The notes under the pieces: model-generated
Told to the model about the DNA's origin: nothing
The model's database searches: none
The model's input: the letters and a program-made list of their open reading frames with translations, nothing else
Translations under genes and position numbers: made by a program
NCBI GenBank assembly: GCA_037384225.1
Contig: JARROD010000166.1
Location: forward strand, 1-8,341
DNA: 8,341 nt
DNA from: JARROD01 sp037384225
GTDB taxonomy: Bacteria > Pseudomonadota > Gammaproteobacteria > Pseudomonadales > Cellvibrionaceae
Direction of reading: 5' to 3'
In this document: positions 4,968 through 8,341 of the stretch, one piece after another
Numbering within the stretch: position 1 is the first letter of the stretch
How the letters are laid out: the number at the start of each line of letters is the position of its first letter

Positions 4968-7900
4968 TTGAAGCTATCATTCGCTGGTCCGTCCACAATC
5001 GCTTTTTTGTGCTGCTCGCTACCCTGATTCTAGTGGGTATTGGCGGCTGGTCCCTGAAAAATACCCCGGTGGATGCCATACCTGATCTTTCGGATGTGCA
5101 GGTGATTATCAAAACCAATTACCCGGGGCAGGCACCCCAGGTGGTTGAGGATCAGGTCACCTATCCGCTGACTACGGCCATGTTGTCGGTACCGGGAGCG
5201 GTCACCGTACGCGGCTACTCGTTTTTTGGTGATTCCTATGTCTATGTCATTTTTGATGAAGATACCGATACTTACTGGGCGCGCTCGAGGGTACTGGAAT
5301 ATCTATCGCAGGTGGCGCCAACGTTACCGCCCAGTGCCAGACCGCAACTGGGCCCGGATGCCACTGGCGTGGGTTGGGTCTATCTCTACGCCTTGGTGGA
5401 TCGTACCGGCCAGCACAATCTCAGCCAGCTGCGCAGTCTGCAGGACTGGTTCTTGAAATACGAACTGCAAACGGTGCCCGGAGTATCTGAAGTCTCTGCG
5501 CTTGGAGGTATGGTCAAGCAGTACCAGGTCAAGGTGAATCCGGACAAACTGCGCGCATTTAGCATCCCGCTCTCTCATATCCAGATGGCAATCCAGCGGG
5601 GCAACCAGGAAGTCGGCGCCTCTGTCGTGGAGATGAGTGAGGCGGAATATATGGTGCGCGCCAGTGGCTATATCCAGGGTATTGATGATCTGAGAACCAT
5701 CCCTCTGGGCCTGGACATGAACGGCACACCGCTACTGCTGAAGGATGTCGCGGATATTGAACTGGGCCCGCAGATGCGCCGCGGAATTGCTGAACTCAAT
5801 GGCGAGGGCGAAGCCGTCGGCGGCATCGTGGTCATGCGCTTTGGAGAAAACGCTCAGAAAACCATCGATGGTGTTAAATCCAAACTGGAAACCCTTAAGG
5901 CCGGTCTCCCTGAAGGAGTTGAAATCGTGACGGTCTATGATCGCTCCGGCCTGATTGAGCGCGCGGTGGATAACCTGTGGCACAAGTTGCTGGAGGAATT
6001 CATCGTGGTGGCACTGGTCTGCGTGGTGTTTCTGTTCCATGTGCGGTCCAGTCTGGTGGCCATTGTCAGTCTGCCAGTAGGTATTCTTGCGGCATTTATT
6101 GTCATGCATGCACAAGGGCTCAACGCCAACATCATGTCCCTGGGCGGTATTGCCATTGCCATCGGCGCGATGATAGACGGCGCCATTGTCATGATCGAGA
6201 ACATGCACAAGCATATGGAACGCACGCCACTCACCAGCGAAAACCGCTGGCAGATCGTGGCGGAATCCGCCGCAGAAGTTGGCCCTGCGCTGTTTTTCAG
6301 TCTACTCGTTATTACCGTGAGCTTCGTTCCGGTGTTTACCCTGGAAGCGCAAGAAGGGCGGATGTTCTCGCCACTGGCTTTCACAAAAACCTACGCTATG
6401 GCCGCCAGTGCAGCACTGGCAGTAACACTGGTACCGGTTCTGATGGGGTATTTCATTCGCGGCAGGGTTTTAGCCGAGCATAAAAATCCCCTCAATCGCG
6501 CACTCGTCGCGGTGTATATGCCGACCTTAAACACCGTATTGAACTACCCCAAAACCACCTTGGTCATAGCGGCGCTCATTACAGTCGTTGGCTTTTTACC
6601 CGTGACAAAAATAGGCAGTGAATTTATTCCGCCCCTGGATGAGGGCGACCTGATGTACATGCCGACGACCTACCCGGGATTGTCCATCGGCAAGGCGCGG
6701 GAAATTCTGCAACAAACGGATAAGCTGATCGCCACCGTTGCGGAGGTGAAGCGTGTGTTTGGCAAAATCGGTCGAGCGGAAACGGCCACTGACCCGGCGC
6801 CGCTGACCATGATCGAAACCTTTATCCAGTTAAAGCCGAGAGAGGAGTGGCGCGATGGCATAACCAGCGAAACACTCAAAAAGGAGCTGGATGCCCTGGT
6901 GAAATTTCCCGGCCTGACCAACGCCTGGGTGATGCCCATCAAAACCCGCATCGATATGCTGGCCACCGGTATTAAAACCCCGGTAGGTATTAAGGTGGCA
7001 GGCCCCGACCTCAAGGAAATCGAAAAGATTGGCAAGCGCCTGGAGCAAGTCCTCGAGGATGTGCCAGGCACAGCCTCGGTCTACTCCGAGCGGGTGGCGG
7101 GTGGTCGCTATATCAAGGTGGATATCCAACGTGAAAAGGCCGCGCGCTATGGCCTCAATATCGCCGATGTGCAGCAGGTAGTCGCCACCGCTATCGGGGG
7201 AATGAATGTGGCACAGACCATTGAGGGATTGGAGCGTTACCCCGTTAATTTACGTTATCCGCAGGACTACCGAAATTCCCCGGAACAAATGGCCCTGTTG
7301 CCCATTGTAACAACCAACGGCCAGCGCATTGCATTGGGAGATGTCGCTCGTGTTTATGTTGAAGATGGTCCGCCTGCCATCAAGAGCGAGAATGCCCGCC
7401 TCAATGGTTGGACTTTTGTGGATATCGACGGTGTGGACATCGGCAGCTATGTGCAGGAAGCCATGCGCGTAGTCGCCGAACAGGTCGAGTTGCCGGCGGG
7501 ATACTCCCTGAACTGGTCCGGACAATACGAATACATGCTGCGGGCCAAGGAAAAACTTACTTACGTAGTCCCGCTCACGCTGGGCATCATCATCGTATTG
7601 CTGTACCTCAATTTCCGCAGCTTTGCCGAAGTCGCCATCATTATGGGCACCTTACCTCTGGCGATGGTGGGTTCGATCTGGTTGATGTACCTGCTCGGCT
7701 ACAACTTCTCTGTCGCTGTCGGCGTGGGTTTCATCGCGCTGGCAGGCGTGGCGGTAGAAATCGGCGTTATCATGCTGGTGTATCTCAATCAGGCCCATAA
7801 CCAATTACTGGAACAGTGTCGGCACAAGGGCGTTCCGCCAAGGCAGGACATACTGCGCCATGCCGTGTTGCACGGTGCCGGTCTCAGGGTGCGGCCGGTA

Positions 7901-8101
7901 ATGATGACTGCCGCCGCCATCATTGTCGGATTGCTGCCCATCATGTACGGCAGCGGCACCGGCTCGGAGGTGATGAGCCGTATTGCGGCGCCTATGGTTG
8001 GGGGGATGTTGAGCGCAGTCGTTTTGACCTTGCTGGTACTTCCTGCGATTTACCTGTTGTGGAAGCAAGGAACCTTGAACAGGGAAAATGAAATGAAGTA
8101 A
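4964..8101 (+). CDS. cusA: CusA-like Cu(I)/Ag(I) RND efflux pump
   Basis: This inner-membrane proton-driven pump of the HME-RND family has 1045 residues (E. coli CusA has 1047). Twelve membrane segments are expected: one at about 14-32, five around 340-490, one near 530 and the rest after 860, with two large periplasmic loops. The signature IAIGAMIDGAIVMIEN at 398-413 is that of the monovalent Cu/Ag group (HME4). D405, the proton-relay aspartate, is at the same number as in E. coli. The periplasmic copper triad is intact as M566, M616 and M665 (E. coli 573, 623, 672), and transport methionines M271, M391, M403, M410, M479, M494 and M1004 are also kept. E932 matches E939. Two positions differ: V979 aligns with K984, and the residue aligned with M755 is Asn748, with Met747 beside it. 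AGGAGG at 4951-4956 precedes the ATG, which overlaps the cusB stop. Confidence 0.95.
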   Translation: MIEAIIRWSVHNRFFVLLATLILVGIGGWSLKNTPVDAIPDLSDVQVIIKTNYPGQAPQVVEDQVTYPLTTAMLSVPGAVTVRGYSFFGDSYVYVIFDEDTDTYWARSRVLEYLSQVAPTLPPSARPQLGPDATGVGWVYLYALVDRTGQHNLSQLRSLQDWFLKYELQTVPGVSEVSALGGMVKQYQVKVNPDKLRAFSIPLSHIQMAIQRGNQEVGASVVEMSEAEYMVRASGYIQGIDDLRTIPLGLDMNGTPLLLKDVADIELGPQMRRGIAELNGEGEAVGGIVVMRFGENAQKTIDGVKSKLETLKAGLPEGVEIVTVYDRSGLIERAVDNLWHKLLEEFIVVALVCVVFLFHVRSSLVAIVSLPVGILAAFIVMHAQGLNANIMSLGGIAIAIGAMIDGAIVMIENMHKHMERTPLTSENRWQIVAESAAEVGPALFFSLLVITVSFVPVFTLEAQEGRMFSPLAFTKTYAMAASAALAVTLVPVLMGYFIRGRVLAEHKNPLNRALVAVYMPTLNTVLNYPKTTLVIAALITVVGFLPVTKIGSEFIPPLDEGDLMYMPTTYPGLSIGKAREILQQTDKLIATVAEVKRVFGKIGRAETATDPAPLTMIETFIQLKPREEWRDGITSETLKKELDALVKFPGLTNAWVMPIKTRIDMLATGIKTPVGIKVAGPDLKEIEKIGKRLEQVLEDVPGTASVYSERVAGGRYIKVDIQREKAARYGLNIADVQQVVATAIGGMNVAQTIEGLERYPVNLRYPQDYRNSPEQMALLPIVTTNGQRIALGDVARVYVEDGPPAIKSENARLNGWTFVDIDGVDIGSYVQEAMRVVAEQVELPAGYSLNWSGQYEYMLRAKEKLTYVVPLTLGIIIVLLYLNFRSFAEVAIIMGTLPLAMVGSIWLMYLLGYNFSVAVGVGFIALAGVAVEIGVIMLVYLNQAHNQLLEQCRHKGVPPRQDILRHAVLHGAGLRVRPVMMTAAAIIVGLLPIMYGSGTGSEVMSRIAAPMVGGMLSAVVLTLLVLPAIYLLWKQGTLNRENEMK

Positions 8102-8163
8102 GACAGCACTACCGGGCTTTCTCCGACACGGTTTTCATACTTTCCGGGAAGGTTACATACGCA
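8102..8163. other. Short intergenic gap between cusA and YceI fragment
   Basis: These 62 bases separate two convergent reading frames. I see only a weak ACCG/CGGT pairing followed by TTTT (about 8110-8136) and a small TTCCGGGAA palindrome near 8141. Neither is a convincing terminator. Confidence 0.3.
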
Positions 8164-8328
8164 TTAGCGGGATGTAATTCCAGTCAGGGTTAACTGACCA
8201 TCTGCCGCATACTGGCCGTTCGCCAAAACACGGAAACCTTGCGTACGAAAATGTGCCTTGGCAAACAGTGTCGTGTGGAACCATTCTTCACCCGGCAGGG
8301 ACATGTCGCGCTCCTCACTGGTAACTTC
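8164..8328 (-). pseudogene. YceI-family fragment, broken at both ends
   Basis: The frame is open from just after a TGA at 8329-8331 to the TAA at 8164-8166; the only ATG (8304) would give 46 residues. The translation SEERDMSLPGEEWFHTTLF, then AKAHFRTQGFRV and YAADGQLTLTGIT, matches the middle of YceI-like periplasmic lipid-binding proteins: (A)ERD.sLPG.eWF, then FP.A.F.S, then Y.a.G.LTL.G. A full YceI protein has about 190 residues, with a signal peptide before this block and a further strand (vtrPV.LP) after it; both are missing in this frame. In another frame, after GIT, the sequence continues HPANAYVTFPESMK, so a frameshift near 8175 is possible. The 5' end may also continue outside the window after a frameshift near 8330. 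It is convergent with cusA and not part of its operon. Assignment is by eye. Confidence 0.5.
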
Positions 8329-8341
8329 TCAATAACCCGAG

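Noticed and set aside
5732..6384. Long minus-strand frames opposite cusA
   Set aside because: They are shadows of the high-GC codon pattern of cusA; His/Asn-rich translations without any fold.
4964..8101. Zn/Co/Cd pump (CzcA)
   Set aside because: The segment around D405 is IAIGAMIDGAIVMIEN, the Cu/Ag type, and the Cu-binding methionine triad is complete.

Overview
The window looks like chromosomal or mobile-island DNA from a Gram-negative proteobacterium, most likely a gammaproteobacterium. The evidence is a complete tripartite RND efflux system (outer-membrane channel, periplasmic adaptor, inner-membrane pump), Shine-Dalgarno-led ATGA-coupled genes and moderate GC content. No rRNA, tRNA, CRISPR array or complete insertion sequence was seen.

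Left part, about 1-1515, minus strand: the wreck of a multigene operon of anti-phage type. In transcription order it holds the C-terminal end of an unrecognised protein, an SNF2-type helicase cut off after about 110 residues, the last 70 or so residues of what looks like a DUF1156-type DNA methyltransferase, and an AAA-type ATPase. The helicase and methyltransferase remnants are joined by a large deletion, and only a TAG separates them. The ATPase has a Walker A motif and carries two single-base frameshifts, each in a homopolymer run; it runs off the left edge. At about 1445-1657 the plus strand holds the tail of an unrelated protein with one membrane segment.

Middle part, 1658-2313: a small secreted Met/His/Cys-rich protein (probable copper-binding, CopL-like), a rho-independent terminator, a roughly 130-base control region with a long inverted repeat and a 23-bp tandem repeat, and a 16-codon leader peptide that overlaps the start of the next gene.

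Right part, 2314-8101, plus strand: cusC-cusB-cusA, a compact Cu(I)/Ag(I) efflux operon whose two junctions are ATGA overlaps. CusA binds monovalent copper or silver in the periplasm and inner membrane, CusB captures metal and links the pump to CusC, and CusC is the outer-membrane exit duct. The CusA methionine triad and the HME4 signature are intact, which supports Cu/Ag rather than Zn/Co/Cd. The lysine that aligns with the E. coli CusA proton-relay Lys984 is a valine here. No CusF and no CusRS regulator is in the window.

After cusA, 8164-8328 on the minus strand holds a broken piece of a YceI-family protein.

I found no intact novel system. The most interesting material is the eroded defence operon, the unusual control region and leader peptide ahead of cusC, and the CusA relay substitution.
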